Shown one piece after another: positions 1 to 9,642 of a stretch of DNA of 64,000 nt. The position numbers and the translations under genes were made by a program. Under the pieces are notes generated by a model that was not told the DNA's origin, searched no databases, and saw only the letters and a list, made by a program, of their open reading frames with translations. The first letter of the stretch is position 1. Each line of letters opens with the position of its first letter. The DNA is taken from assembly GCF_029946515.1 (NCBI RefSeq), contig NZ_JARZHH010000005.1:124001-188000 (forward strand), in the 5' to 3' direction. The stretch is from Polyangium sp. 6x1 (GTDB lineage: Bacteria; Myxococcota_A; Polyangia; Polyangiales; Polyangiaceae).

Positions 1-109
1 GTCCACGCCGAAGGATGCGGGCGGCGGGATCGAGGGTGATGGGGCGCGGTCCGGTCAGGATCGTCGTGCGGACGGGTGAGTCGGGTTTGTCGTTACTGGA
101 GCGAGGTGC
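1..109 (+). other. Leader of infB, probable 3' end of an upstream gene
   Basis: Two plus-strand frames run in open from the left edge. One stops at 77-79. The other stops with TGA at 111-113, overlapping the infB ATG as ATGA. In many bacteria nusA and ylxR precede infB, so one of these is probably the tail of such a gene, but too few codons are visible to say which. A Shine-Dalgarno-like GGAG lies at 98-101, eight bases before the infB start. Confidence 0.35.
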
Positions 110-3100
110 ATGAGCAAAGTTCGGGTGTACGAGGTCGCTAAACAGCTCAACATGGATCAGAAGACGCTGGTCGCGCTCTTCCAGTCCATGGGTATCGGCG
201 ACGTGCGCAACCACATGAGCGCGGTCGAGAGCGATGTGGTGGAGCGCGTGAAGCGCCATCTGGAGCGGCAAAAGGCGCCCGAGGTGGTCGAGGAACGGAT
301 CCGTCCGACGGTCGTGAAGCGCCGTGCGCGGGGCGCCGAGGGCGAGACCTCCGGCCCCGAGCCGACGACGACCCCCGCACGTGCCGCCGCTCCTGCCGTT
401 CCGCCCGCGCGCGCCTCCGCTCCATCCGCCGCTCCCGCCCCGACGAGCCCGACGTCGACGGCGACGACGCCCGCCGCGCCGAGGACCGCGCAAGCACCGG
501 CGCCGGTCGTCGAGGCCGCGAAGCCTGCTCCCGCGCCCGCTCCCGAGAAGCCCGCAGCGACGCAGACGGCGCCCGCCCAGCCGGTGGAACGTGAAGCGAA
601 GGAGGCGCGCGAGGTTGCTCCGCCTGCGCCGCCCCCCGCTCCGGCTCCGGTCGCGGCTGCGGAGCCCGCGAAGCCCGTCGCCGAGAAGGCCCCGGAGGCG
701 CCCGCGCCGAAGCCCGTGGAGGCGGCTCCCACGCCGCCGGCCGAGGCTCCGAAGCCCGCGCCTGCGCCCGCGGCCGTCGCCGAGGCCCCGAAGGCCGCTC
801 CGGCCCCGGTCGAGCCCGCGCCCGCTCCCAAGGCGGCCGAGCCCGCGCCTGCGCCGAAGGCAGCCGAGGCGCCGAAGGCCGAGGAGCCTGCCAAGCAGGT
901 CGCAGCGCCTGTCGAGGCCCCGAAGGCCCCGCCCGCGCCGCCGGCTGCTCCGGCGACGACGCCTGCGCCGAAGGCGGCGGAGCCTGTGCCCGCCCCGAAG
1001 GCGGCCGCCGAGCCGCCGAAGAAGGCCGAGGAGCCGGCGAAGCCTGCGCCTTCCGAGGCGCCGAAGCCGGCGGCGGCTCCGCCGCAGCCGCAGCAACCGC
1101 AACGGGCCGGTGGGGCGCCGCAGGGGCCGTCGAAGCCCACGACGCCGCCTCCGGTCACGACGCGCTCGCCCGCACCGGGCCCGGGTCGTACGCCGCCGCC
1201 GAGCGCGCCGCCTCCGGCTCGCACGGCGCCTGCGTCGTCCGTGCCGCCGGCGCGCAAGCCTTCGGACACGCCGTCCTCGGTCCCGCCGCGTCCGTCGTCC
1301 CCGCCGAAGACGGGCATCGACGTGTGGCAGGGCCGCCCCGGCGTCCCGATGCCGGCCGCGCAGCGCACGAGCACGCCGCGCCGCACGACCTACGATCCGC
1401 GCGCCCAGGCGCCGCAGCCGGGTCGGCCTGGCACGGGCTTCGGCCCGCAGGCGGGTCGTCCGGGGGCACCGGGCGGACCGCGCAGCGGCCCGCAGCGTCC
1501 GGGCATGGGCGGCTTCCGGGGTCGTCCGGGTGGGCCTCCGATCCAGCAGCGGCGCGGCCCGGCGCAGGTCTCCACGCAGGAGATGGCCTCCCACAAGAAG
1601 GTCGTCAAAATCGAGGAGCAGGTCAGCCTGCAGGCGCTCGCCGGCAAGATGAGCGTGAAGTCGACCGATGTTCTCCTGAAGCTCCTCAGCATGGGGATGA
1701 CGGGCGTGAACATCAACTCGACGCTCGACGCCGACACCGCGAAGATCATCGCGAGCGAGTTCGGCTGGAGCGTCGAGGACGTCGCGGTCAGCGAGACCCA
1801 GACGCTCGAGGACGCGACGCGCGTCGAGTCCGAGGCCGATCTCGACTTCGAGGCCCGGCCGCCGATCGTCACGGTCATGGGTCACGTCGACCACGGCAAG
1901 ACGTCGCTGCTCGACCGGATCCGCAAGGCCAGCGTGGCCGAGGGCGAGGCGGGCGGCATCACGCAGCACATCGGCGCGTACCGCGTCGAGACGCCGCGTG
2001 GGACGATCGCGTTCCTCGACACGCCGGGTCACGAGGCGTTCACGGCGATGCGCGCTCGCGGCGCCTCGCTGACGGACATCGTAGTGCTCGTGGTCGCGGC
2101 GGACGACGGCGTCATGCCCCAGACCAAGGAGGCGATCTCGCACGCGCAGGCCGCGAAGGTGCCGATCATCGTCGCGGTGAACAAGATCGACAAGCCGGGC
2201 GCGGATCCCGACAAGATCAAGCGCGACCTCGCGAACCTCGGGCTTCAGCCGGAGGAGTGGGGCGGCCAGACGATGTTCATGCACGTGTCCGCGAAGACCG
2301 GGCAGAACATCGACCAGCTCCTCGAGTCGATCATCCTGCAGGCCGAGATCCTCGAGCTCAAGGCCTACCCGAAGCGCCGCGCGAGCGCGACGGTCATCGA
2401 GGCGCTGCTCGATCGCGGCCGCGGCCCGGTCGCGCGCGTCATGATCCAGGACGGCACCCTGCGCACGGGCGACATCATCATCGCCGGCAGCGTGTGGGGT
2501 AAGGTCCGGGCGATGACGGACGAGCTCGGCCGATCGGTCGGGAGCGCGGGTCCGGCGACGCCGGTCGAGGTGCTCGGCTTGAACGAGGTGCCGAGCGCGG
2601 GTGATCCGGTGCACGCGGTGAAGGACGCCAAGACGGCGGAGGAGATCGCGGAGACGCGTCGCAAGAAGGCGTCGAAGTCGCTCATCCCGCAGAGCTCGGC
2701 GGTGTCGCTCGAGACCCTCACCTCGCGCCTCGCGGAGATCGATCAGCTCGAGCTGAAGCTCATCGTGAAGGGCGACGTGCAGGGCTCGGTCGAGGCCATC
2801 ACGCATGCGCTCTCGAAGCTCTCGACGCAGAAGGTCAAGGTCACGATCGTGCACGCGGGCGTCGGTGGCATCACCGAGGGCGACGTGAACCTGGCGGTCG
2901 CATCGAAGGCGATCATCGTCGGATTCAACGTCCGGCCTGCGGGCAAGGCCGCCAGCCATGCCGAGACCGAGGGCGTCGAGATCCGGCTCTACAACATCAT
3001 CTACAACGCGGTCGACGACATCCGCTCCGCGATGGAAGGCCTCCTGCCTGCCACGAAGGTCGAGAAGCAGCTCGGCCGGGCGGAGGTTCGTCAGGTCTTC

Positions 3101-3361
3101 CGCGTCGCGAAGATCGGCACCGTCGCCGGCTGCATGGTGACGAGCGGACTCGTGAAGCGGACGGCGGAGGCGCGGCTCATCCGCGACAGCGTCGTCGTCT
3201 GGACGGGCAAGCTCTCGGGCCTGCGCCGCTTCAAGGACGACGCGAAAGAGGTGGCCGAGGGGTTCGAGTGCGGTATCTCGCTCGAGAACTACCAGGACCT
3301 CAAGGAAAGCGACGTCATCGAGTCCTTCGAGATCGAAGAGGTCAAGACGAAGCTCACCTGA
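110..3361 (+). CDS. infB: Translation initiation factor IF-2
   Basis: IF-2 is the GTPase that places initiator tRNA on the 30S subunit and promotes subunit joining. The 1083-residue product has an N-terminal IF2N helix domain (about 1-50), a very long Ala/Pro/Lys/Glu-rich linker (about 60-490) and a second IF2N-like segment from about 495. The G domain shows GHVDHGKT near 590, DTPGHE near 637 and NKID near 691, followed by domains II-IV. E. coli IF-2 is about 890 residues; the excess is the linker, and an extended N-terminus is known for IF-2 of myxobacteria such as Stigmatella. The ATG start is supported by GGAG at 98-101. It heads a co-directional set with DUF503 and rbfA, the usual nusA-infB-rbfA order. 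Confidence 0.98.
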   Translation: MSKVRVYEVAKQLNMDQKTLVALFQSMGIGDVRNHMSAVESDVVERVKRHLERQKAPEVVEERIRPTVVKRRARGAEGETSGPEPTTTPARAAAPAVPPARASAPSAAPAPTSPTSTATTPAAPRTAQAPAPVVEAAKPAPAPAPEKPAATQTAPAQPVEREAKEAREVAPPAPPPAPAPVAAAEPAKPVAEKAPEAPAPKPVEAAPTPPAEAPKPAPAPAAVAEAPKAAPAPVEPAPAPKAAEPAPAPKAAEAPKAEEPAKQVAAPVEAPKAPPAPPAAPATTPAPKAAEPVPAPKAAAEPPKKAEEPAKPAPSEAPKPAAAPPQPQQPQRAGGAPQGPSKPTTPPPVTTRSPAPGPGRTPPPSAPPPARTAPASSVPPARKPSDTPSSVPPRPSSPPKTGIDVWQGRPGVPMPAAQRTSTPRRTTYDPRAQAPQPGRPGTGFGPQAGRPGAPGGPRSGPQRPGMGGFRGRPGGPPIQQRRGPAQVSTQEMASHKKVVKIEEQVSLQALAGKMSVKSTDVLLKLLSMGMTGVNINSTLDADTAKIIASEFGWSVEDVAVSETQTLEDATRVESEADLDFEARPPIVTVMGHVDHGKTSLLDRIRKASVAEGEAGGITQHIGAYRVETPRGTIAFLDTPGHEAFTAMRARGASLTDIVVLVVAADDGVMPQTKEAISHAQAAKVPIIVAVNKIDKPGADPDKIKRDLANLGLQPEEWGGQTMFMHVSAKTGQNIDQLLESIILQAEILELKAYPKRRASATVIEALLDRGRGPVARVMIQDGTLRTGDIIIAGSVWGKVRAMTDELGRSVGSAGPATPVEVLGLNEVPSAGDPVHAVKDAKTAEEIAETRRKKASKSLIPQSSAVSLETLTSRLAEIDQLELKLIVKGDVQGSVEAITHALSKLSTQKVKVTIVHAGVGGITEGDVNLAVASKAIIVGFNVRPAGKAASHAETEGVEIRLYNIIYNAVDDIRSAMEGLLPATKVEKQLGRAEVRQVFRVAKIGTVAGCMVTSGLVKRTAEARLIRDSVVVWTGKLSGLRRFKDDAKEVAEGFECGISLENYQDLKESDVIESFEIEEVKTKLT

Positions 3362-3404
3362 GCTTCGGGGTGACCGCGGACCCGGGTAGCGCCGGCGAAC
3401 GACG

Positions 3405-3785
3405 ATGTTTGTTGGTGTGTTGAGGCTGAGGTTGGATGTGCCCGGGGCGCGGTCGCTCAAGGACAAACGGAGCGTCGTCCGCTCGTTCAAGGAGCGGGTG
3501 CAAGGACGGCTGAAGGTGGCTGTCGCGGAGGTCGGGGTTCTCGACGATCCGCGGCACGCCACCCTCGGGGTCGCGGTCGTGTCGAACTCGCACACGGTCT
3601 GCGACCAGATGATCTCGAGCGTGGTGAGCATGGCCTCCACGCTGCCCGACGCTCTGCTGGCCGATCGGGCGAGCGAGATCGTGAGCTTCGGCGAGGGCGG
3701 TCGGGGGGTCGTGGGCGGGATCGAGCAGATGCTCGGCGAGCTCGACCACGACCACGACGACGACGACGAAGGGGAATCCGCGTGA
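3405..3785 (+). CDS. DUF503 family protein (YlxP-like)
   Basis: This 126-residue protein matches the small DUF503/YlxP family, whose members commonly sit between infB and rbfA. The recognisable core is the N-terminal strand VLRLRLDVPGARSLKDKRSV, followed by a helix and a segment beginning VAVVSNSHTVCDQM. The C-terminus ends in a His/Asp/Glu-rich tail (HDHDDDDEGE) that could bind metal, although this is not a family hallmark. The ATG start lies 43 bases after infB. The last four bases overlap the rbfA start (GTGA), so the two are probably translationally coupled. The biochemical role of the family is not established; a link to ribosome maturation is inferred from context. Confidence 0.9.
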   Translation: MFVGVLRLRLDVPGARSLKDKRSVVRSFKERVQGRLKVAVAEVGVLDDPRHATLGVAVVSNSHTVCDQMISSVVSMASTLPDALLADRASEIVSFGEGGRGVVGGIEQMLGELDHDHDDDDEGESA

Positions 3786-4162
3786 GTGGACAGGGATTGC
3801 GGTCGGCTCGGGTGGCGGCGCGGGTCCGAGAGGAGCTCGCGGCGCTCTTGCGGGACATGGCGGATCCGCGCCTCGCCGGTGTGCTCATCTCGCGCGTGGA
3901 GATGACCGACGATCTGCAGACGGCGCGGATCTTCGTGCGGCACGAGCTCGGCGCGGCTCCGGGCGAACCAGAGCGCCGGTCGATGCTGAAGGGGCTCGAG
4001 GCGGCCGGGGGACGGCTCCGGCGCGACGTCGGCAAGGCCGTGCAGCTTCGCCGGGCGCCGGATCTCAAGTTCATCTACGACACGGGCCAGGACAGCGCGT
4101 ATCGCGTCGAGGAGATCCTGCGCGAGATCCGGATGGACGACGAGGGGCGACAGAAGGGCTGA
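3782..4162 (+). CDS. rbfA: 30S ribosome-binding factor A
   Basis: RbfA binds the immature 30S subunit and assists 16S rRNA 5'-end processing, especially in the cold. The 126-residue product has the expected length and a single KH-like fold. Visible family signatures are the N-terminal helix with RVREELAALLRDMADPRL, a central strand with LISRVEMTDDLQTARIFV, and the C-terminal segment RRAPDLKFIYDTGQD. Translation starts at a GTG that overlaps the DUF503 stop codon by four bases. This is the last gene of the infB operon; the following kinase gene begins 62 bases downstream in the same direction. Confidence 0.95.
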   Translation: MSGQGLRSARVAARVREELAALLRDMADPRLAGVLISRVEMTDDLQTARIFVRHELGAAPGEPERRSMLKGLEAAGGRLRRDVGKAVQLRRAPDLKFIYDTGQDSAYRVEEILREIRMDDEGRQKG

Positions 4163-4224
4163 CGCGGCGCCTCGGACCGTCGAATGAGGCTCACCGCAGC
4201 GGATGCCGTGGTATTCTCCGCGCC

Positions 4225-5778
4225 GTGAGCCTTTCGGCCGGCGCGATCGTCGGTACCAACGTGCGTCTGCTTCGCCCGCTCAAGCGCGGCGGTATGGGCA
4301 GCGTGTGGCTCGCAGAGCACCTGACGCTGCGCACGCAGGTCGCCGTGAAGTTCATGTCCGAGCGCCTCGCGCAGGACCAGGAGTACGTGGCTCGCTTCAC
4401 GCGCGAAGCCATGGCGAGCGCGCAGATCAAGAGCCCGAACGTCGTTCAGGTCTTCGATCACGGCATCACGCCCGACGGCACCCCGTACATCGTGATGGAG
4501 CTGCTCGAAGGCGAGGACCTTCGCATGCGGCTCTCGAAGATCGGCACGATCGGGCTCGACGAGGCGGCCACGGTCGTCGTGCACATCGCGCGCGCCCTCT
4601 CGAAGGCGCACGGGCTCGGCATCGTTCATCGGGACATGAAGCCCGACAACGTCTTCCTGTGTGATCAGGACGGCGAGCTGTTCGTGAAGCTGCTCGACTT
4701 CGGGATCGCCAAGCACGCGACGCCCGAGGGCGAAGGCCTCGACGGCATGACGGGCACGGGCGCGATGGTGGGCACGCCGCACTACATGAGCCCCGAGCAG
4801 ATCCTGAGCGCGCGGCGCGTGGATCATCGGGCGGACCTGTGGTCGGTGGGCGTCGTCCTCTACCGCGCGCTCACGGGGCACGTGCCTTTCCAGGGCGAGA
4901 CGCTCGGCGCCGTGTGCATCGCGATCGAGCGCGGCAGCTTCGTGCCGCCGAGCCAGCGGCGACCCGGGCTCATGCCGACGCTCGACGCGTGGTTCTTGCG
5001 GGCGCTCGCACGGGATCCGGCGCAGCGGTTCCAGTCGGCCAAGGAGCTCGCGGATGCGTTCCTGTCGGCGCTCGCGGCGGGCGGCTATGCGCCGCCGACG
5101 TCGCCGTTCCGGCTGGAGACGACCGCAGTCCCGCGTTCGGCCCCGACGGCGCAGCCGCCGGGCAGCTTGACGCCGCTGCCAGGGAGCGGCGCTTCTTCCT
5201 CGGGCGCTGCGTGGGTCTCGGGCGCGACGCCGCCGCCGATGATGGGCACCGGTCCCGCGGTCGCCACGCCTCCGCCGGGTCAGCTCGCGGAGTCGGCGTT
5301 GCCCACAGGCTCAGGGCGGTATCCCTCGTCCGTCGAGCCGCCGTGGTCCGCAAGCGGAGCTGCCGCCGCGCCGCCGCCGCTGCAGACGTTCCACGGCTCC
5401 TCGGTCACGCACGCCGAGTGGAAGAGCTCGTCGCGGCGGCGCGCGCTCGTGACAGTGGTGTCGGGCGCGCTCGGCGTCGTCGTGCTGATCCTGATCGTGA
5501 TCGTCGTGCTCACGAAGGGAGACGGGACCGAAGCTGAAAACGCGGCAGCCGCGCTCCCGACCGAGGCGACGCCGAAGCCGACCACGCAAGCCGCGTCGCC
5601 AGCGCCCACGCCCGAGCCCGTCGCGACGCCAGCCGCGACGCCGATCGAGCCCGCCGCGACGCCGCCCGAGCCCGTCGCGACGGCGCCGACCGCGACGGCG
5701 AAGGCATCCGCAGCGCCCGTCAAGCCGACCTCGACCTCCATCTCCACGGGGAAAACGAAACGTGATCGTGGGTTCTGA
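4225..5778 (+). CDS. Membrane-anchored Ser/Thr protein kinase
   Basis: This is a Hanks-type (PknB-like) Ser/Thr kinase. The kinase domain spans about residues 10-275, with the glycine loop KRGGMGSVW near 22, the catalytic lysine in VAVKFM near 41, HRDMKPDN near 135, then DFGIAK and GTPHYMSPEQ. All catalytic residues are present, so it should be active. A Pro/Ala/Ser-rich linker follows (about 290-400), then one membrane helix near 406-430 after a basic stop (SSRRRA), and an Ala/Pro/Thr-rich outer tail with no sensor domain visible. Start is GTG. The next gene starts 17 bases before its stop codon, suggesting joint expression. Substrate unknown. Confidence 0.93.
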   Translation: MSLSAGAIVGTNVRLLRPLKRGGMGSVWLAEHLTLRTQVAVKFMSERLAQDQEYVARFTREAMASAQIKSPNVVQVFDHGITPDGTPYIVMELLEGEDLRMRLSKIGTIGLDEAATVVVHIARALSKAHGLGIVHRDMKPDNVFLCDQDGELFVKLLDFGIAKHATPEGEGLDGMTGTGAMVGTPHYMSPEQILSARRVDHRADLWSVGVVLYRALTGHVPFQGETLGAVCIAIERGSFVPPSQRRPGLMPTLDAWFLRALARDPAQRFQSAKELADAFLSALAAGGYAPPTSPFRLETTAVPRSAPTAQPPGSLTPLPGSGASSSGAAWVSGATPPPMMGTGPAVATPPPGQLAESALPTGSGRYPSSVEPPWSASGAAAAPPPLQTFHGSSVTHAEWKSSSRRRALVTVVSGALGVVVLILIVIVVLTKGDGTEAENAAAALPTEATPKPTTQAASPAPTPEPVATPAATPIEPAATPPEPVATAPTATAKASAAPVKPTSTSISTGKTKRDRGF

Positions 5779-6769
5779 CAGGGCACGCAGGCGAGCGCGG
5801 AGGACGCTCGTCGCGTGGCTCCTCGGCGTCACGACGATCCTGGCGGCAGACGCCGTCGCGCTCGCGCAAACGAAGACCGAGCGCGACATGGCGCGCGCGC
5901 TCATGGACGAAGGCGACGCCAAGGTCGAGAAGAAGGACTTCGCCGGCGCACTACGCGCCTACCGCGCCGCGCACGCGATCATGGGCGTGCCGTCGACCGG
6001 CATCGAAGTCGCGCGCACCGAGGAGAAGCTCGGTCACCTCGTCGAGGCCCACAAAGCCGCGCTCGAGGTCACGCGCTTGCCCGTGAAGCCCGGCGAGCCA
6101 AAGCCATTCACCGAGGCACGCGAAGCCGCGAAGGCGCTCGCCGCGCAGATCGAATCGCGCCTCCCAATGCTCACCGTCGTCGTGCAAGGCGTGCCCGAGA
6201 GCGCGCCCGTCGAGGTGAAGATCGACGGCACGCTCTTACCAAGCGAGTCCGCGCGCGCAGCGCAGCCGGTGAACCCAGGCAAGCACGAGGTCTCCGCGGC
6301 AGCGACGGGGCTGCCGCCCGTGTCGAAGGAGATCGAGATCGCAGAGGCGCAGCGGCTTCAGGTCAAGCTCGCGCTCGGCGACGCGGCAGCGGCAGACGAC
6401 GGCAGCGACAAACCCAGTCGGCGTCTCTCACCGCTTGTCTACGTGGGCTTCGGCGTCGGCGGCGCCGGGCTCATCGCAGGCGCCGTGACAGGCGCACTCT
6501 CGCTCTCGCGCGCAGGCACGGTGGAAAATCTCTGCCCCGCAGGCACGTGCCCGACGCAGTCCGCACTCGACGAAGCTACGCCCGTGAACGATTCCGCAAA
6601 GACGCTGGCCAACGTCTCCAACGTGGCCTTCGCGCTCGCCGTCGTCGGCGTGGGCGTCGGCGTCGCGGGAATTTTCCTCTCGGGCGGCGAGCCCAAGAAG
6701 AGCCCGGAAGCCACCTCCGTGCGGCTCAACATCGGGCCAACGGGAGTTGGGATCGTCGGTCGGTTCTGA
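5762..6769 (+). CDS. Secreted TPR/PEGA-like membrane protein
   Basis: The 335-residue product begins with an Arg-rich signal sequence ending near VALAQ. It continues with TPR-like helices (about 40-130: a DEGDAKVEKKDFAGALRAY-type unit), a short PEGA-like beta segment (about 140-205, with VPESAPVEVKIDGTLL and NPGKHEVSAAATG), and two hydrophobic segments near 225-245 and 285-305. This layout recurs in many myxobacterial proteins next to Ser/Thr kinases. Its start overlaps the end of the kinase gene, so it may be a partner of that kinase, but no catalytic motif is visible and function is unknown. The gene at 49632 has the same N-terminal plan. Confidence 0.8.
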   Translation: MIVGSDRARRRARRTLVAWLLGVTTILAADAVALAQTKTERDMARALMDEGDAKVEKKDFAGALRAYRAAHAIMGVPSTGIEVARTEEKLGHLVEAHKAALEVTRLPVKPGEPKPFTEAREAAKALAAQIESRLPMLTVVVQGVPESAPVEVKIDGTLLPSESARAAQPVNPGKHEVSAAATGLPPVSKEIEIAEAQRLQVKLALGDAAAADDGSDKPSRRLSPLVYVGFGVGGAGLIAGAVTGALSLSRAGTVENLCPAGTCPTQSALDEATPVNDSAKTLANVSNVAFALAVVGVGVGVAGIFLSGGEPKKSPEATSVRLNIGPTGVGIVGRF

Positions 6770-6907
6770 GGGGAGCGTAGCGCCGGGGTTTCACCCCGGA
6801 CCCGACCAGGGGCTCTTCGCCCCTGGACCCGAACCAGGGCAAGCCCTGGACCTCAGGTGCATCAACCGCGATGCGGTTGATGCAACGGTTCGTGCTGCAA
6901 GTTGAGT
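6770..6907. repeat. Serial-hairpin element A (single arm)
   Basis: Four hairpins follow one another between two convergent stop codons. They are CCGGGG/CCCCGG (6783-6799), CCAGGGGC/GCCCCTGG (6806-6826), CCAGGGC/GCCCTGG (6834-6849), and a 12-bp stem with a 3-nt GAT loop (6858-6884, TGCATCAACCGC paired with its complement). The first three match the left arm of the larger elements at 14243 and 26943. The fourth keeps the same stem and loop length with a different sequence. No right arm is present. It plausibly ends transcription from both sides. Confidence 0.85.
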
Positions 6908-9040
6908 TCAGCGCAGGAAGCGAAGCGCGAGCAGCACGCCTGCCACGACGATCGCGAGCGCCGCGACGATCGCGAGGATCGTCGTCTGCTGTTTGCCCTT
7001 CTCCACCTCGACAGGCTTGTTCTGCGCTGCTGTGGTCGCGCCACGCGCCGCGCCGCTCGTCGAGCCCGCCGCAGGACGCCTTCGCCACGGAACGGGCGCG
7101 CGCAGCGGGCGCACGCCGCCGGGGCCAGGTGGAGGGACCGAGATGCGCTCCTCGGGCAGCGGCGCAGGCGGATGCAGCGGCGCAGCAGCAGGCAGGTTGC
7201 TACGTCGCTCGGGCACCACGGCAGGCTCAACGGCGCGCGGCGGTACGTTCGAGGTGCGCTCGGTGCGCTCAGCGCGCGCGGGCAGGGCAGAGGTCCGCTC
7301 GGGTTTCGTCGGCAAGGCCGAGGTGCGATCGGTGCGGCCAGGCAGAACGGAGACGCGTCCCTCGCGGCCAGGGACGATCGAAGGTCGATCCGGGTTCCGG
7401 CCCGGCAGCGCAGAAATCCGATCCGCGCGGCCCGTCCCTCCAGACGACGTGGGCCGCTCGGACCCCGTGCGCGTAGGGCCCGAGGGGTGCTCCGAGGGGA
7501 CACGATTCGCAGCGGGATGCTCGGACGGGCTGCGGGCCGCCGCGGGATCTTCGACGCGCGGACCCGAGGGGAACGTCGCGTCGAGGATCGGATCCGGCGG
7601 CAGCGCGGAGGTGTCGCTCGGCGGCTTCGGCGCGCGCATCGCCGACGTCAACGTCGCGTCGAGCATCGGATCCGGCGAGGACGTCGCCTCTTGGGGCTTC
7701 GCGGGCTGCGAGGCGGCCATCTCGGGCCGCGCGAGCGTCGGCGGCTCGGAAGGCCGATACGGGATGTTCTCCAGCGTCTTCGGCGGCTCGCTGATGGTCG
7801 TGGACGGCTTCGTTTCCCACAAGGGCGCAGGCGCGATCGCGGGTGGAGCTTCGGGCAGCGGCAGCGGCGGCACCGCGCTCTTCCGCTGCGCGCGCATGAA
7901 CGGCATCGGTCGCTCGAGGCGACGCGTCGGCGTGTCCGGCGCCTCGTCGTCGTCGTCCGGCATCGCCTTCGGCAGCGCGCCTCGCGGCAGCGCATCCACG
8001 CGCATCGTCGCCGGCTCGTCGTCCACGACGGGCTCCGGTGCCTTCTGCATCCTCGGCACCGTCGGCATCACGTCCGTCGCGTCCCAGCGCGGGCGGATGT
8101 TGCTCGCGGACAAGCCGTCCGCGACGCGCTCGAGCTCCGCAGCGAACGTCCGCGCGGTGGCGAAGCGCTCCACGGGCTCCTTCGCGAGCGCCTTCATCAC
8201 GATCGCATCGAGCCCGGCCGGCAGCGCCTGCGCCGCGTACCGCGACGGCGGCTCCGGCACCTGGAACGCGTGCGCGCGCGTCAGCTCGAGCAGCGTCGTG
8301 ATGTGCTCGAACGGCCCGCGCCCCGCGAGCAGCGTGTAGAGCACCATGCCCGCGGCGTAGAGATCCGCGCGCCCATCGACGGGCCGACCGCGCGCTTGCT
8401 CGGGCGAGAAGAAGCGCGGCGTGCCCATCGCGACGCCCTCGGCCGTGGGGAACGCGAGCGGCAGGGGCGTGCTCTCCCCCGTCACGCTGATCACCTTGGC
8501 GACGCCGAAATCGAGCACCTTCACCAGGCGGCGCCCGCCGTCGGGCGCGTCGCACAGGAACAGATTGTCGAGCTTCACGTCGCGATGCACGACGCCCGCG
8601 TCATGCGCGGCGGCGAGGCCTGCGAGCGTCTGACGTACGACGTCGATCGCCTCGGCCACCGGGAAGAATTTTCGCTGCTCGAGCTCCTCGCGCAGGTTCC
8701 GCCCGTACAGCCGTTCCATCACGAGGAACGTCCGTCCTTCGGCCGTCTGCCCGAAGTCGGTCACCTGCACCAGGTTCGGGTGCGTGATCTTCGCGAGCGC
8801 TTGCGCCTCGATCCGCATCCGGTCGACGAAGTCGGCGCGGCTCGCGTGCCGCTCTTGCAGGAGCTTCACGACCACGCGTTTGCCGAGCGCCACGTGCTCG
8901 GCCTCCACCACGTCACCCATGCCTCCGCGGCCGAGCGGCGCGATGAAGCGGTACGGCGTTCCGTCGAGCAGCGTGGGTTTGTAGCCCTGGGGAGCGGCCG
9001 GAGGATCCGACGGGCCGATGGGGTTCTGGGCCGAGGTCAC
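6908..9040 (-). CDS. Ser/Thr protein kinase with repeat-rich linker
   Basis: The 710-residue product has an N-terminal Hanks-type kinase domain (about 25-290) with the loop GRGGMGDVV, a lysine in VVVKLL, HRDVKLDN near 151 (Leu in place of the usual Pro), DFGVAK and GTPRFFSPEQ. About 370 residues of low-complexity linker follow, then a single membrane helix at the extreme C-terminus (near 685-708, ending in RFLR). From about residue 555 the linker contains roughly nine degenerate decapeptides of the type R(T/I/V)S(A/V)LPGR. The start codon is GTG. It converges on the upstream secreted protein gene across element A. No extracytoplasmic sensor is present, so the signal must be cytosolic or membrane-borne. 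Confidence 0.92.
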   Translation of the reverse strand: MTSAQNPIGPSDPPAAPQGYKPTLLDGTPYRFIAPLGRGGMGDVVEAEHVALGKRVVVKLLQERHASRADFVDRMRIEAQALAKITHPNLVQVTDFGQTAEGRTFLVMERLYGRNLREELEQRKFFPVAEAIDVVRQTLAGLAAAHDAGVVHRDVKLDNLFLCDAPDGGRRLVKVLDFGVAKVISVTGESTPLPLAFPTAEGVAMGTPRFFSPEQARGRPVDGRADLYAAGMVLYTLLAGRGPFEHITTLLELTRAHAFQVPEPPSRYAAQALPAGLDAIVMKALAKEPVERFATARTFAAELERVADGLSASNIRPRWDATDVMPTVPRMQKAPEPVVDDEPATMRVDALPRGALPKAMPDDDDEAPDTPTRRLERPMPFMRAQRKSAVPPLPLPEAPPAIAPAPLWETKPSTTISEPPKTLENIPYRPSEPPTLARPEMAASQPAKPQEATSSPDPMLDATLTSAMRAPKPPSDTSALPPDPILDATFPSGPRVEDPAAARSPSEHPAANRVPSEHPSGPTRTGSERPTSSGGTGRADRISALPGRNPDRPSIVPGREGRVSVLPGRTDRTSALPTKPERTSALPARAERTERTSNVPPRAVEPAVVPERRSNLPAAAPLHPPAPLPEERISVPPPGPGGVRPLRAPVPWRRRPAAGSTSGAARGATTAAQNKPVEVEKGKQQTTILAIVAALAIVVAGVLLALRFLR

Positions 9041-9117
9041 GGTCTCGGGGGATAGTACTTCGTTCTGGTCCGCGCGGGGGTGGAGAGTCCGTGCTCGGTT
9101 TTTGTGACCCGGACGCC

Positions 9118-9243
9118 TAGCAGGCTGTCGAGAAGCGCCGCGAGCGCTCTGGAGCTAGGGAGGAGGACGCAGGAATACAAGCGTATTCCGAGGACGACGA
9201 CCGACGATCCAGGGCGCGCAGCAAGCTTATCGACAGCCTGCTA
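9118..9243. mobile_element. MITE-like element with TA duplication
   Basis: A perfect 12-bp terminal inverted repeat, GCAGGCTGTCGA, starts at 9120 and its complement ends at 9241. Both ends are flanked by TA (9118-9119 and 9242-9243), as expected for TA-targeting IS630/mariner-type transposition. Inside, the arms continue as an imperfect palindrome. A small hairpin GGAATAC/GTATTCC lies at 9172-9189. There is no transposase gene. It sits between two minus-strand genes, and the right TA is part of the stop codon of the DUF3592 gene. Family assignment rests on the TA flanks and is an inference. Confidence 0.7.
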
Positions 9244-9633
9244 CGTCACGAGCGCCTGAACGGCCGCGGCGAGGCCGAGCAGCGCGGCGAACGCGATCCA
9301 CACGAGCCCCGGGCCCCAGATCTGCGCGGGCGCGTTCCGCCGCGCGCGCTCGGGATCCCGAGGGTCGTAGAGCACAGTCACCTCCGCGCCGATGCGCGCC
9401 TCGTCGCCGGACGACCGCGTCCGCTCGATGACCTCCACGTCGAGCCCGTCCTCGGTGCGGAAACGCAGCCGCGGCGGCGGCTCTTCGTCGTCTGCCTCGG
9501 TGGAGGTGTTCACGACGACGCGCGCCGTCGCGATCTTGCCCACGCGCACGAGCCGAGCGGCCCGCGCGATCTCCACGAGACCTGCAAGCGCGGAGATCCC
9601 TGCGGCGATGGAGATGCCGACGGGCGAGAACAC
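9241..9633 (-). CDS. DUF3592-like two-helix membrane protein
   Basis: This 130-residue protein has an N-terminal hydrophobic segment (about 4-25), a soluble beta-rich middle (about 30-105) with the motif EVTVLYDPRDPERAR, and a C-terminal hydrophobic segment (about 109-128). The YDP motif between two membrane helices is typical of DUF3592 proteins, whose role is unknown. The TAG stop overlaps the TA target duplication of the adjacent inverted-repeat element. If the element is removed in silico the codon is still TAG, so insertion did not truncate the protein. It lies nine bases downstream of the oxidoreductase gene on the same strand and could be cotranscribed with it. Confidence 0.75.
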   Translation of the reverse strand: MFSPVGISIAAGISALAGLVEIARAARLVRVGKIATARVVVNTSTEADDEEPPPRLRFRTEDGLDVEVIERTRSSGDEARIGAEVTVLYDPRDPERARRNAPAQIWGPGLVWIAFAALLGLAAAVQALVT

Positions 9634-9642
9634 GCGCCGAGC

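Noticed and set aside
157-1386. Minus-strand Gly/Ala-rich open frame opposite infB
   Set aside because: Mirror of the Ala/Pro linker of IF-2; no start context and no independent codon bias.
9118-9243. The inverted repeat as a plain terminator
   Set aside because: Long perfect ends with TA on both sides fit transposition better. It may still terminate transcription, but that is secondary.
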